A DNA stretch of 64,000 nt, taken from contig NZ_OEQB01000002.1 of the NCBI RefSeq assembly GCF_900240295.1, forward strand, positions 62,001 to 126,000, read 5' to 3'. This document shows, in pieces, positions 34,847-43,177 of this stretch. The notes under the pieces are model-generated. The model made no database searches. It had not been told where the DNA came from and worked only from the letters and a program-made list of their open reading frames with translations. The stretch is from Megasphaera vaginalis (ex Bordigoni et al. 2020). GTDB taxonomy: Bacteria > Bacillota > Negativicutes > Veillonellales > Megasphaeraceae. The first letter of the stretch is position 1. The number at the start of each line of letters is the position of its first letter. Position numbers and translations under genes: made by a program.

Positions 34847-35950
34847 ATGAATTTAACGGAACTGTTACGTAAACAACGGGCCATGACGCGGCAGGATCTG
34901 ATCGACCTGCTGAGTCTTACCGATCCGGATGATTTGCAGCAGCTGTATGATGCCGCCTACGCCGTTAAGGCGGCAACTGTCGGTCGTGTCGTCTATTACC
35001 GCGGACTCGTTGAGTTTTCCAATATTTGCATAAAAAATTGCCGCTATTGCGGCATACGGCGCGATAATGACGAAGTCGAGCGATTTGATACGGAACGGGA
35101 CGATATTCTGGCCATGGCCCGATGGTCATACGAAAGCGGCTACGGTTCGCTGACGCTGCAGTCCGGCGAGCGGCAGGACGAGGCCTTCGTTTCCTATGTG
35201 GAAGAACTCATTGGCGATATAAAAAAAATCGGCGGCGGCGCTTTGGGGCTGACGCTGTGCGTCGGCGAACAGACGGAAGAAACGTATCGCCGCTGGTTTG
35301 CAGCCGGAGCTCATCGGTATTTGCTGCGCATCGAAACGAGCAACCCTTCACTGTATAATATGCTGCATCCGCGCGACGGCCGGCATGAATGGCAGGTTCG
35401 CCGCGATTGCCTGCAGACGTTGCGTCGAATCGGCTATCAAGTCGGCACCGGCGATATGATCGGACTGCCGGGGCAAACGGTAGAGGATCTGGCCGACGAT
35501 ATTCTTTTTTATAAACAGTTGGATATCGATATGATCGGCATGGGGCCTTACGTCGTTCATCACCGCACGCCTGTCGGACAGGCGGTTGCGGCCGCCGGAC
35601 TTGATTCGCCGGACGCGCGGCAACGGCGGCTTCAATGGGGCTTGTCGATGATCGCCGTAACGCGTCTGTTCCTTGTCGATGTCAATATTGCGGCGACGAC
35701 GGCGTTGCAGGCGTTGCATCCGCTGGGGCGCGAGCTGGGGCTGAGAGCCGGCGCCAATGTGCTGATGCCGGTCGTGACGGTGCCGAAGTTCCGCGCGCAG
35801 TATCTGCTTTACGATCATAAACCTTGCGTCGATGAGCGGCCCGATCAATGCAAAAACTGCCTCAGCGCCCGCGTTGCCTCTGTCGGTGACACCGTCGGCT
35901 TCGGCAGGTGGGGCGACTCTCTCCATTTTCATAAAAAAGAAAAGCGATGA
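34847..35950 (+). CDS. hydE: [FeFe]-hydrogenase H-cluster radical SAM maturase HydE
   Basis: A 367-residue radical SAM enzyme. The cluster motif C-I-K-N-C-R-Y-C follows the usual GLVEFSNICIKNC context at about residue 60; GYGSLTLQSGE, LRIETSNPSLYNMLHP and GTGDMIGLPGQT are HydE hallmarks, and PYVVHHRTP near residue 237. It helps build the di-iron site of the H-cluster. hydF, hydG and the hydrogenase are not in view. ATG at 34847 follows AGGAAAAAGACG. C-terminal cysteines (CVDERPDQCKNC) might bind a second cluster. Confidence 0.9.
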   Translation: MNLTELLRKQRAMTRQDLIDLLSLTDPDDLQQLYDAAYAVKAATVGRVVYYRGLVEFSNICIKNCRYCGIRRDNDEVERFDTERDDILAMARWSYESGYGSLTLQSGERQDEAFVSYVEELIGDIKKIGGGALGLTLCVGEQTEETYRRWFAAGAHRYLLRIETSNPSLYNMLHPRDGRHEWQVRRDCLQTLRRIGYQVGTGDMIGLPGQTVEDLADDILFYKQLDIDMIGMGPYVVHHRTPVGQAVAAAGLDSPDARQRRLQWGLSMIAVTRLFLVDVNIAATTALQALHPLGRELGLRAGANVLMPVVTVPKFRAQYLLYDHKPCVDERPDQCKNCLSARVASVGDTVGFGRWGDSLHFHKKEKR

Positions 35951-35953
35951 ACG

Positions 35954-35982
35954 ACAGCGCGACGATCTTTTCGTCGCGCTGT
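35954..35982. terminator. Terminator between hydE and the convergent LysR gene
   Basis: A perfect 12-base stem ACAGCGCGACGA/TCGTCGCGCTGT with a 5-base loop (35954-35965/35971-35982), followed by TGCTTATT. Confidence 0.75.
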
Positions 35983-35985
35983 TGC

Positions 35986-36855
35986 TTATTCCGGAGACAA
36001 GGAGTCGATGAACGCCTGGGCCAGGCAGGAGAGATACCGGTCTTTCGGCCAGGCCACGGCGATTGACGTATACAACGTAGCGTCATCGATTACCTTTGCC
36101 CGCAGCTGGTCATGTTCGGCCAAAGAGAAGGCGGAAGCCGGAATAATGGCGACGCCGAGACCGGCATTGGCCCAAAGGATCGTCGTTCTGGCATCATCAT
36201 TCCGGCAGAGGATCGTCGGTTCCAGATCGTGACGCAGCCAGGACTGGCGCAGCAACTTGGCGAAACGGCGATAAATGATGAGGGGTTTCTTGGCCAGGAG
36301 TGGCCAGGCGATCGTTTTTTCCCCCGGCTCTTCATCGAAGGCTGCCGTCATTGCGGCGATCATCGGTTCCGCAGGCAGGCGGCGGACGCCAAAGGGAGCG
36401 TCGTCAAAGGGCGTGCGGACGATGCCGATTTCAATGATGCCCTTGTGCAGCCAATCGATTACGTTGAACGTATTGCCGTCATAAATTTCGAAGCGGACGT
36501 TGGGATATTGACGGCGAAACATTTCCACGCCGCCGTTAAACAGCACGCTTCCCGATGACGAGACCGTGCCGATGCGGAGCGTGCCGCGCCGGCCGCTCTT
36601 GAAATCGGCCATTTCCCGCTCCGTTGAATCGGCCAGCGCCAGCAGCTGCTTGGCCCGGATATAAAGGATCTGACCGGCGTCTGTCAGCCGGATCTGACGA
36701 GGTCCCCGGCTGAACAAGGTTGAGCCGATTTCCGTTTCCAACAGTTGCATTTGTTTGCTGAGCGGCGGCTGAGCCATGTTCAAGCGCTTTGCCGCAGCGG
36801 TGATCTGCCGCTCTTCGGCAATGGTGACAAAGTAATGAAGCTGACGCAAATCCAT
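35986..36855 (-). CDS. LysR-type transcriptional regulator
   Basis: A 289-residue LTTR. The N-terminal helix-turn-helix is MDLRQLHYFVTIAEERQ then AAAKRLNMAQPPLSKQMQLLE; the C-terminal two-lobe effector domain starts near residue 90 (GTLRIGTVSSSG). ATG at 36855 follows AAGGAAATTTTCAAGTT. It is divergent from two chromate-transporter genes across 135 AT-rich bases, so it probably controls them and itself. The effector is unknown. Confidence 0.93.
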   Translation of the reverse strand: MDLRQLHYFVTIAEERQITAAAKRLNMAQPPLSKQMQLLETEIGSTLFSRGPRQIRLTDAGQILYIRAKQLLALADSTEREMADFKSGRRGTLRIGTVSSSGSVLFNGGVEMFRRQYPNVRFEIYDGNTFNVIDWLHKGIIEIGIVRTPFDDAPFGVRRLPAEPMIAAMTAAFDEEPGEKTIAWPLLAKKPLIIYRRFAKLLRQSWLRHDLEPTILCRNDDARTTILWANAGLGVAIIPASAFSLAEHDQLRAKVIDDATLYTSIAVAWPKDRYLSCLAQAFIDSLSPE

Positions 36856-36933
36856 AACTTGAAAATTTCCTTCCAATAAAATGCATATTAAAAAGATATT
36901 GAATATAGAGTATATATATATTTTTAGTATATC

Positions 36934-36950
36934 ATCACAAGTGATATAAT
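36934..36950 (+). promoter_or_regulatory. Extended -10 and overlapping palindrome before the chromate transporter genes
   Basis: TATAAT (36945-36950) is preceded by TGA, an extended -10. The perfect inverted repeat ATCACAAGTGAT (36934-36945) fits the T-N11-A shape of LysR sites and overlaps the -10. Confidence 0.5.
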
Positions 36951-36990
36951 CAAGATCGGAAAAGCGGAAAAATGCGATCAGGAGGAAATC

Positions 36991-37566
36991 ATGACAGACA
37001 GAGCGGAACGGAAAGTAACAAAAGACTTTTACTGGAAGCTGTTTACATCGACCTTTATTATCAGCGCCGTTACTGTCGGCGGCGGTTACGTCATCATACC
37101 GTTGCTGAAGGCGAAGTATGTTGATGAATACGGCTGGATTACAGACAAAGAAGCGCTGGAACTGGTCGCCGTCGGGCAATCCATGCCGGGCGTCGTAGCC
37201 GTCAACAGCGCGGTTATTCTCGGCTATCGCATGGCCGGCATTGCAGGTACGCTGACGGCACTGACGGCTACGGTTTTGCCGCCGTTAGCGATTATCATGG
37301 CCGTTTCTTTCTTCTATGATTATTTCATCCAAAATATCTATATCAAATTCGCGTTGCGCGGTATGCAGTGTGGCGCGACGGCACTGATCGTCAATGTAGG
37401 GCTTGATTTGCTGATTAAGCAGGGCAGAAAGCGGCTGGCTCTGCCCTTGGCTATTATCGGCGGCACGTTTATCGGCACCGTGTTTTTTGATCTCAATATC
37501 ATGTATTTGATTTTGTTGGATGCCCTGATAGGACTTCTTTTTATGAAACGCGAAAAATATGATTAG
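36991..37566 (+). CDS. Chromate transporter (CHR) family, first half-size subunit
   Basis: A 191-residue single-domain CHR protein. VTVGGGYVIIPLLKAKYV near residue 30 and GQSMPGVVAVNSAVILGYRMAG are the family motifs, with about six hydrophobic segments. Long ChrA proteins have two such domains; here they are two genes 3 bases apart, likely forming a heterodimer with opposite topology. Chromate efflux is proven only for some members; sulfate or other anion transport is possible. ATG at 36991 follows AGGAGG. Confidence 0.9.
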   Translation: MTDRAERKVTKDFYWKLFTSTFIISAVTVGGGYVIIPLLKAKYVDEYGWITDKEALELVAVGQSMPGVVAVNSAVILGYRMAGIAGTLTALTATVLPPLAIIMAVSFFYDYFIQNIYIKFALRGMQCGATALIVNVGLDLLIKQGRKRLALPLAIIGGTFIGTVFFDLNIMYLILLDALIGLLFMKREKYD

Positions 37567-37569
37567 GCG

Positions 37570-38151
37570 GTGATGACGATGATTTATTGGCTGTTGTTTT
37601 GGGAATTCTGCAAAGTCGGCGTTTTCTGCGTTGGCGGCGGCTACGCCTCGATGCCGTTGATTCAGGCCAGCATTGTTGACGGCTATCATTGGTTGACAAT
37701 GAGTGAATTTGTCGATATTTTTACGATTTCGCAAATGACGCCCGGGCCGATCGGGATTAATGCGGCAACCTTCGCGGGCACGAAGATCGCCGGTGTCGGC
37801 GGCGGTTTGGCAGCGACGCTGGGATTTGTCACGCCGTCTTTTTTTCTCGGTATCCTTTTGGCGAAACTCTTTTTGAAATACGGCAACATCGGGCCGATTC
37901 GCGGCATTCTCAACGGCCTGCGTCCTGCTGTCGTCGCGCTGATCTGCGCGGCGTCGATCAGCTTTATCTGGTTGGCGCTGTGGAATACGGAAGGCGTTCC
38001 TCAGGACTGGAGCGCTTTCAGCGGCGGCGGCCTGCTTATCCTGATTGCCGCTGTTATCGCCGTGCGTCGGAAATTCGGTGTCATTCATATCTTGTTGGGT
38101 GCAGGTCTTGCAGGTCTCATCTTGGGCGTGGCCGGAATGTTGCAGGTATAA
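37570..38151 (+). CDS. Chromate transporter (CHR) family, second half-size subunit
   Basis: A 193-residue CHR domain. FCVGGGYASMPLIQASIV and ISQMTPGPIGINAATFAGTKIAG are the matching motifs. It pairs with the preceding gene. The start could be GTG at 37570 or the ATG at 37573 or 37579; the spacing from AGGCGGTGA suits the last best. No terminator is obvious before the tRNA promoter. Confidence 0.9.
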   Translation: MMTMIYWLLFWEFCKVGVFCVGGGYASMPLIQASIVDGYHWLTMSEFVDIFTISQMTPGPIGINAATFAGTKIAGVGGGLAATLGFVTPSFFLGILLAKLFLKYGNIGPIRGILNGLRPAVVALICAASISFIWLALWNTEGVPQDWSAFSGGGLLILIAAVIAVRRKFGVIHILLGAGLAGLILGVAGMLQV

Positions 38152-38241
38152 CGGTCATGCCGCAACGGGCCGGCAGCGGCTGTTGCCGGCGGGCCGGTGT
38201 TGCTCTGGTCGATCGGATCGGCGCCGAATTGAAGATAAATC

Positions 38242-38271
38242 TTGACGCGGCTCTCTTGAATTTGGTATACT
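38242..38271 (+). promoter_or_regulatory. Promoter of tRNA-Ser
   Basis: TTGACG (38242-38247), 18-base spacer, TATACT (38266-38271), 12 bases before the mature tRNA end. Confidence 0.75.
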
Positions 38272-38282
38272 TACTTCATTAT

Positions 38283-38371
38283 GGAAGGGTGTCCGAGCGG
38301 TTTAAGGAGCTAGTCTTGAAAACTAGTGATACGGCAACGTACCGTGGGTTCGAATCCCACCCCTTCCGCCA
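38283..38371 (+). tRNA. tRNA-Ser (anticodon UGA)
   Basis: The acceptor stem GGAAGGG (38283-38289) pairs with CCCTTCC (38361-38367), followed by G and an encoded CCA. The anticodon stem CTAGT/ACTAG encloses the loop CTTGAAA, giving UGA. A long variable arm (GATACGGCAACGTACC) and the T-arm GTGGGTTCGAATCCCAC are present, as expected for a type II serine tRNA. Confidence 0.97.
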
Positions 38372-38379
38372 AAGTTGCG

Positions 38380-38417
38380 AAGGCGCAAGCATTGAAAACA
38401 ATGGTTGCGCCTTTTTT
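38380..38417 (+). terminator. Terminator after tRNA-Ser
   Basis: AAGGCGCAA...TTGCGCCTT with an inner CATTG/CAATG stem, then TTTTTTG. Confidence 0.9.
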
Positions 38418-38536
38418 GTTTCCGCATCGGAAGCGGCAAAATTGGGATTACTTGCCATTTTATGCGAATTATGATATATATTTAAGTGTATATCTATACC
38501 TAAAAGATAATCGTATTTATGAAATGGGGCAGTGAT

Positions 38537-39511
38537 ATGTATCACATATGTGTTCTGACAGGACACCCGGATGAAGATGAGTTTGGAGAGCGGTTGAGCG
38601 ATATTGCAGAGGTGGAATATTGCTCGGCCGAGGATGAAGAGGATTTAGCGGATCAGTTGGACGGCGCGGAAATTTTGATCTGTCGTGACGAACCGGTTTC
38701 GGCGTCGCTTATCGAACGCCTGGAGGATTTGCGGCTTATCGTTGTGCTTTCGGCTTTTACCGATCATGTCGATGTGGCGGCGGCGGCGGCCAAAGGGATC
38801 AGGGTTGTTCGTAATACGTCGTATTGTGTTGACGATATTGCCGATCACAGCGCGGCCATGATCTTGGCTTTATTGCGTCAGCTGCCGGAATATCAGAATG
38901 ACATCCGCAGTAACAGCCGCTGGCAATACGGATCGATTACCTGGCCGATTCACCGTGTCGGTGATACGCTGATCGGTCTCGCCGGTTTCGGTCATATCGG
39001 ACGGGCCGTGGCGCGGCGCTTGCAGGCTTTCGGCTGCCCGATCCAAGCGTTTGATCCTTTTGTCGATGAACGGGTCTTGCGGGAGGCCGGCGTCAAACCG
39101 GTCGACTTTGATACATTGCTGCAAACGAGCGACCTCGTTTCACTCCATCTGCCGCTGAATGAGGCGACGGAAAACCTGTTTCAAGATGAACAGTTTGAAG
39201 ATATGAAGAAGGGCGCCATGTTTGTCAACTGCTGCCGCGGCGGGTTGGTTGATGAGGCGGCTTTATATCACGCCGTCGATGACGGTCATATCCGCAGCGT
39301 CGCCTTGGACGTCTTGTCTATGGAACATCCGAGCCCGATGCTGCTGAAGATGATTGCCCGTCCCGAATTCCTTTTGACGCCGAGTATCGCCTGCCATTCC
39401 GTGGAAGCCGACAAACAGCTTGTCGATGACGGCGAACGGTACATCAGACTCTTTTTGGACGGAAAGTATGATGAATTGCCCGTCGTTCATTGTGAACGGA
39501 CGGAGTGTTGA
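38537..39511 (+). CDS. D-2-hydroxyacid dehydrogenase
   Basis: A 324-residue NAD-dependent dehydrogenase of the D-isomer 2-hydroxyacid family. The Rossmann motif is LAGFGHIGRAVARRL, followed by DPFVDE, the catalytic LHLPLNEAT, VNCCRGGLVDEAAL (with Arg) and a C-terminal His in SIACHSVEAD. The catalytic Glu region is DVLSMEHPS. Substrate (glycerate, lactate, phosphoglycerate-like) is not clear. ATG at 38537 is favoured over one at 38519; GGGGC lies 10 bases ahead. The gene ends 40 bases before a lipoprotein gene. Confidence 0.88.
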   Translation: MYHICVLTGHPDEDEFGERLSDIAEVEYCSAEDEEDLADQLDGAEILICRDEPVSASLIERLEDLRLIVVLSAFTDHVDVAAAAAKGIRVVRNTSYCVDDIADHSAAMILALLRQLPEYQNDIRSNSRWQYGSITWPIHRVGDTLIGLAGFGHIGRAVARRLQAFGCPIQAFDPFVDERVLREAGVKPVDFDTLLQTSDLVSLHLPLNEATENLFQDEQFEDMKKGAMFVNCCRGGLVDEAALYHAVDDGHIRSVALDVLSMEHPSPMLLKMIARPEFLLTPSIACHSVEADKQLVDDGERYIRLFLDGKYDELPVVHCERTEC

Positions 39512-39551
39512 GGTTCACCGGCCGGTGAGCGATAAAGGAGGACTCGGAATT

Positions 39552-40373
39552 TTGCGGATTTGGAAATTGCTGTGCCTGGCGGTTGTCTGCTGCTTCGTGT
39601 TGGGCGGCTGCGCCTTGCCGGAGAAAACCGGCGGCGAGACGGCGGAAAAGGCTGTACAGACGAAGCAAACGGCGCCGGCTGTTCCGGAAAAGGTTCCGGA
39701 ACAGGGCGTGCCTGTGCTGATGTATCATATGATCGGTGATGTCAAAGATAATGACGCCGTTTTGCTCGAGTCTCACTTTCGCCAGCAGATGCAGTTTCTG
39801 AAGGATAACGATTACCATCCGATTACGCTGCAGCAGCTGTATGCGTATATGGTGAACAAGCAGCCCATACCGGAGCGTCCCGTTGTCCTGACCTTTGACG
39901 ACGGGTATCCGGATACGTATACTGTCGTTACGCCGATTATGAAGGAATACGGTTTTGCCTGTACTGTTTTTATTCCGACGTATGACGCCGATCAGGGGAC
40001 GCGGCTGACTTGGCAGCAAATCAAAGAAATGCAGGCTGCGGGCATTCAGATTGCGTCGCATTGCCATCATCACGACGAGATGGGAGAAATGACGGCGGAG
40101 CAGCTCAGGAGCGAAATTGCCACCAGCCAGCAGCGGCTGAAAGAAGAGCTGGGCATTGACAATGCGTTCTTCTGTTATCCCTACGGCAGCGAAGATGAAG
40201 CGGCTGAGAAGGAATTACGGCGAGCCGGCATCAAATTGGCCTTCACGATGAAGTCGGGATGGGCCAAATACGGTGATAATCCCTATGCCGTCAGACGCGT
40301 CTGGATCGGCAATGCCGTTGATATCGACAATTTCCGGCAACGGCTTACGACGGAACGATATGCGTCCCGTTAA
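39552..40373 (+). CDS. Lipoprotein polysaccharide deacetylase
   Basis: A 273-residue exported NodB-type deacetylase. The start is TTG at 39552, 9 bases after AAGGAGGA; it gives a perfect lipoprotein signal (hydrophobic segment then LGGC, cysteine at residue 20). A Pro/Lys-rich linker follows. VPVLMYHMIG, VVLTFDDGYPDTYT with the catalytic and metal aspartates, and QIASHCHHHDEM with the metal histidines are intact. It removes N-acetyl groups from an extracytoplasmic glycan such as peptidoglycan or a surface poly-GlcNAc. It opens a run of envelope genes. Confidence 0.9.
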   Translation: MRIWKLLCLAVVCCFVLGGCALPEKTGGETAEKAVQTKQTAPAVPEKVPEQGVPVLMYHMIGDVKDNDAVLLESHFRQQMQFLKDNDYHPITLQQLYAYMVNKQPIPERPVVLTFDDGYPDTYTVVTPIMKEYGFACTVFIPTYDADQGTRLTWQQIKEMQAAGIQIASHCHHHDEMGEMTAEQLRSEIATSQQRLKEELGIDNAFFCYPYGSEDEAAEKELRRAGIKLAFTMKSGWAKYGDNPYAVRRVWIGNAVDIDNFRQRLTTERYASR

Positions 40374-40405
40374 GATATGCTTAGCAGAGGATTCCGAGGT
40401 TACGT

Positions 40406-41347
40406 ATGAAACTATTTCGAGAAATTTTTAAATTTATCATGGTGCTCATGGTGTTTTTTGCAGTGACATCGCCTTTTGTCGCTTTATTCGGTCCGTTTGA
40501 CAATATTAAGCGTACCGTTGTCGGCGCCATCCTTAAGAGCCGTCATCCACAGTACATTACATGGCTTTTTTCGCAAGAAGAGATTGATGCCATTTTGGGC
40601 GGCATCAGTACGGCGCCGAAACAGGAACTTTTTAAATTTACGTCGCGCAGCGATTCTTCCTTGAAACTGAAAAATATTGATTCCAGCCGTTTTAAGGGAT
40701 TTTTGTTGGAAATACCCGACCCGAAACGAGTAGAAATCGCGACGGCGGCGAATCTGGATGAAAAAGGCGACACGACGAGCGGTATCGCCAAACGGAACAA
40801 TGCCGTCGCCGCCATCAATGCCGGCGGTTTTTATGATGCCAACGGCACTGGAACGGGACGCAGCCCTTATGGCTTTATTATTCATGACAACGGCTTTATC
40901 CTGGGAAAAGAATCGGACGACAGTGAAGTGAACGAGTTTGTCGGTTTCACGAAGGACGGCAACCTTATTGCCGGCAATTACAGTAAAGGCGAGCTGGTTT
41001 CCATGGGAGTCAAGGAGGGAATCACCTTCGGACCGCCTTTAGTTGTCAACGGGGAAAAGATGATTACCAGCGGCGACGGCGGCTGGGGTGTCGGTCCGCG
41101 AACCGCCATCGGCCAACGCAAAGACGGCACCGTCCTCTTTCTCGTTATCGACGGCAGGCAACCGTCTTATTCCATCGGTGCAACGCTGCGTGATCTGCAA
41201 AATATTATGTATGAAGAAGGCGCCTATATTGCAGCCAATCTGGACGGCGGGTCCAGTTCGACCTTGTATTTGAATGGCGAAGTCGTCAATAAGCCAGCGG
41301 ATCTCCTGGGAGAACGCATGATTCCGACGGCCTTCATCGTAAAGTAG
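40406..41347 (+). CDS. Exported phosphodiester glycosidase (NAGPA) domain protein
   Basis: A 313-residue protein with an N-terminal membrane anchor (residues 9-31). From about residue 135 it has the NAGPA-domain pattern: AINAGGFYDANG, GFIIHDNGF, ITFGPPLVVNG, PRTAIGQRKDGTVLFLVIDGR in parts, and the catalytic-region ANLDGGSSSTLYLNG. Family members uncover or cut phospho-GlcNAc linkages in glycans. A role in trimming a phosphodiester-linked surface polymer is likely. ATG at 40406 is 32 bases after the deacetylase gene; 9 bases separate it from the next gene. Confidence 0.88.
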   Translation: MKLFREIFKFIMVLMVFFAVTSPFVALFGPFDNIKRTVVGAILKSRHPQYITWLFSQEEIDAILGGISTAPKQELFKFTSRSDSSLKLKNIDSSRFKGFLLEIPDPKRVEIATAANLDEKGDTTSGIAKRNNAVAAINAGGFYDANGTGTGRSPYGFIIHDNGFILGKESDDSEVNEFVGFTKDGNLIAGNYSKGELVSMGVKEGITFGPPLVVNGEKMITSGDGGWGVGPRTAIGQRKDGTVLFLVIDGRQPSYSIGATLRDLQNIMYEEGAYIAANLDGGSSSTLYLNGEVVNKPADLLGERMIPTAFIVK

Positions 41348-41356
41348 GAGGCGCCC

Positions 41357-42253
41357 ATGAAGATCGGTAATGTATTGTTGACCTTTATCGCCGGTGTAGC
41401 GATTCAAGCCGGCGTTTACTATTATCTGGACAGTTTCCTGTTTGCACCTACGTCGGATTATAAGATCGGCGGAACCAATCAGCAGGAGGCGCTGGGATTC
41501 GGCGTAGAGCCGAACGGGCAGTCCTATTATTCTTATGACAAGCGATTTATGGCCGTAATCAGTAATGAGAACGTGTCGATTTACGAAGCGGGAAAGAAGG
41601 GAAATCCTCAGCGTATCAGCCTGCACGGCAGAAATGTTTCTTTCTTTGAATGGCTTCCTGACAGGGATCTGGCTATCTTTGCCACTTATGGCAGGAGCAG
41701 CAAGACCGGTGCGTACGGCGTCTTTATTGCCCAGTATAACCCGCAGGCCCCCGACAGAGAGCTGGATACGGAGATTGAAGATGTGCCGCGTGACAGCAAA
41801 ATCACGGACGTCGCCTATTCGACGGCAACGAATGTCATCTACATGAAGTTGCAGATTGAAGAAGAGCGGTATCGTATTTACCGCACTGATGCGAACTATG
41901 ATACGCGTCGGATCCCCGTACAGGCGGAGGATATCGGTAAGATTGCCGTCTTTTATGACCAGGATATTCTCTTTTACGACAATTTGAAGCGCGGTATCGT
42001 CTACATGTTGGAAGGCGCGACGGGGACGTGGCGCGAGATTTCGCCAAACGGTAATTTCCGCCTCGTCGGCATAGACGGGCAGGAGATTTACATTGCCGAA
42101 GTGAATCGTGACGGTAAGGCCGTTGCGGCTTATCGCGGCCGTTTAAAAAAGGGCTTCACGAAGATTGCGACATACCAGACGCCGGAAGAGTTTTCTTCCC
42201 TGACACTGGACAGTATGCATGAAGCATCAGATAACATGGATAAAGAAAAGTAA
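41357..42253 (+). CDS. Membrane-anchored protein of unknown function
   Basis: A 298-residue protein with one N-terminal hydrophobic segment (residues 4-24) and a long extracytoplasmic part. Repeating strands with patterns such as FFEWLPDRDLAIFATYG, ITDVAYSTATNVIYMKL and VFYDQDILFYDNLKRG suggest a beta-propeller-like fold; this is inference. I know no named family for it. ATG at 41357 follows GGAGGCGCCC. Close spacing on both sides (9 and 14 bases) puts it in one operon with the glycosidase and deacetylase. Confidence 0.75.
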   Translation: MKIGNVLLTFIAGVAIQAGVYYYLDSFLFAPTSDYKIGGTNQQEALGFGVEPNGQSYYSYDKRFMAVISNENVSIYEAGKKGNPQRISLHGRNVSFFEWLPDRDLAIFATYGRSSKTGAYGVFIAQYNPQAPDRELDTEIEDVPRDSKITDVAYSTATNVIYMKLQIEEERYRIYRTDANYDTRRIPVQAEDIGKIAVFYDQDILFYDNLKRGIVYMLEGATGTWREISPNGNFRLVGIDGQEIYIAEVNRDGKAVAAYRGRLKKGFTKIATYQTPEEFSSLTLDSMHEASDNMDKEK

Positions 42254-42267
42254 GAAAAGGGGCATAT

Positions 42268-42606
42268 ATGGCTAAGCATAAAATACCTAAAAACCGTTCC
42301 CTTGAGGATATGTTTGCCGGCGTGAAAGAGGAGCTCACTTTTGAAACGGCAGACTGGGATGACGGAGAACCGCGGCGCTCGCCGTCCGGGGCCGCCAAGG
42401 CGGCACGGCAAAGTCCGGGCGATTTTCGCAAACAGTTTTTTACGGAAGACTTGCAGGAAAAAGTGGGAGCCCTGCTGTTGGAGATCAAGATGGCTTACTA
42501 TAAAGACGGTGTCGGCGATATTTCACTCCAGGCCGTCAGAGACGGCCGCAATATCGTCATCAAAACAGCGCCGAAAGCCGTTAAAAAAGGAGGTAGATTA
42601 CAGTGA
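42268..42606 (+). CDS. Small protein of unknown function in the envelope gene cluster
   Basis: A 112-residue soluble protein: an acidic, poorly ordered N-terminal half (residues 10-55) and a folded-looking C-terminal half (EDLQEKVGALLLEIKMAYYK, DISLQAVRDGRNIVIKTAPK in parts). No signal peptide or membrane segment, so probably cytoplasmic. No family recognised. ATG at 42268 follows AAGAAAAGGGG. Its 3' end overlaps the UspA gene by 4 bases (GTGA), linking the two in translation. Confidence 0.7.
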   Translation: MAKHKIPKNRSLEDMFAGVKEELTFETADWDDGEPRRSPSGAAKAARQSPGDFRKQFFTEDLQEKVGALLLEIKMAYYKDGVGDISLQAVRDGRNIVIKTAPKAVKKGGRLQ

Positions 42607-43043
42607 TAGCATATAAGCGGATTGTGGTTCCCGTCGACGGCTCGGAGAACGCCAAACGGGCGTTGGAACATGCCTGTGCGCTGGCCGTTGCCGCCGATGC
42701 GTCGCTGATCCTGGTGTATGTCGCTACGATCATTTCGTCGACGCCGAGTTTCGGTTCTCTTTTCGGCGGCTATGCGGCGGAGCGGGTGGCAGTGGAACTG
42801 CAGGAAAAGGGGGAACGGATCCTGCAGGAAGCGGCTGCATCTGTGCCGCACCGGGTGAAAGTCGAACGGGTTTTTGAAGTCGGCGCCCCTGATGCGATCA
42901 TTCTTTCCGTCGTTAAGGAAAAGGCGGGCGACATGATCGTCATGGGCTGCCGCGGCCTGGGAAAAGTGGAAGGGTATGCCCTGGGATCTGTCAGTCAATA
43001 TGTCATGAATCATGCCAACGTTCCCGTCATTTTGGTAAAATAA
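42603..43043 (+). CDS. Universal stress protein, UspA family
   Basis: A 146-residue UspA-fold protein. IVVPVDGSENAKRALEHA at the N-terminus and the ATP-binding G-2X-G-9X-G(S) stretch in GCRGLGKVEGYALGSVSQYV mark it as an ATP-binding type; NVPVILVK ends the fold. GTG at 42603 follows AAAGGAGGTAGATTACA. A terminator follows, closing the operon. Confidence 0.93.
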   Translation: MIAYKRIVVPVDGSENAKRALEHACALAVAADASLILVYVATIISSTPSFGSLFGGYAAERVAVELQEKGERILQEAAASVPHRVKVERVFEVGAPDAIILSVVKEKAGDMIVMGCRGLGKVEGYALGSVSQYVMNHANVPVILVK

Positions 43044-43055
43044 GGGAGCGTGAGC

Positions 43056-43097
43056 AAAGCATCGCTTTTTTTATCAGGAAAGCGATGCTTTTTTTAT
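43056..43097 (+). terminator. Terminator ending the envelope/UspA operon
   Basis: Stem AAAGCATCGCTTT/AAAGCGATGCTTT (43056-43068/43079-43091), followed by TTTTTAT. Confidence 0.9.
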
Positions 43098-43177
43098 GAT
43101 TCGGCGGCGTTATTGGCAGCCGCGATACGATCCGCGATGGCGTGTTATTTACTATAAGAGGAAATACAGGTGATACC

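Noticed and set aside
33682-34884. 400-codon open frame on the minus strand
   Set aside because: It lies fully opposite the nucleobase permease gene, is rich in His, Arg, Asp and Gln as expected from antisense of a membrane protein, and has no family pattern.
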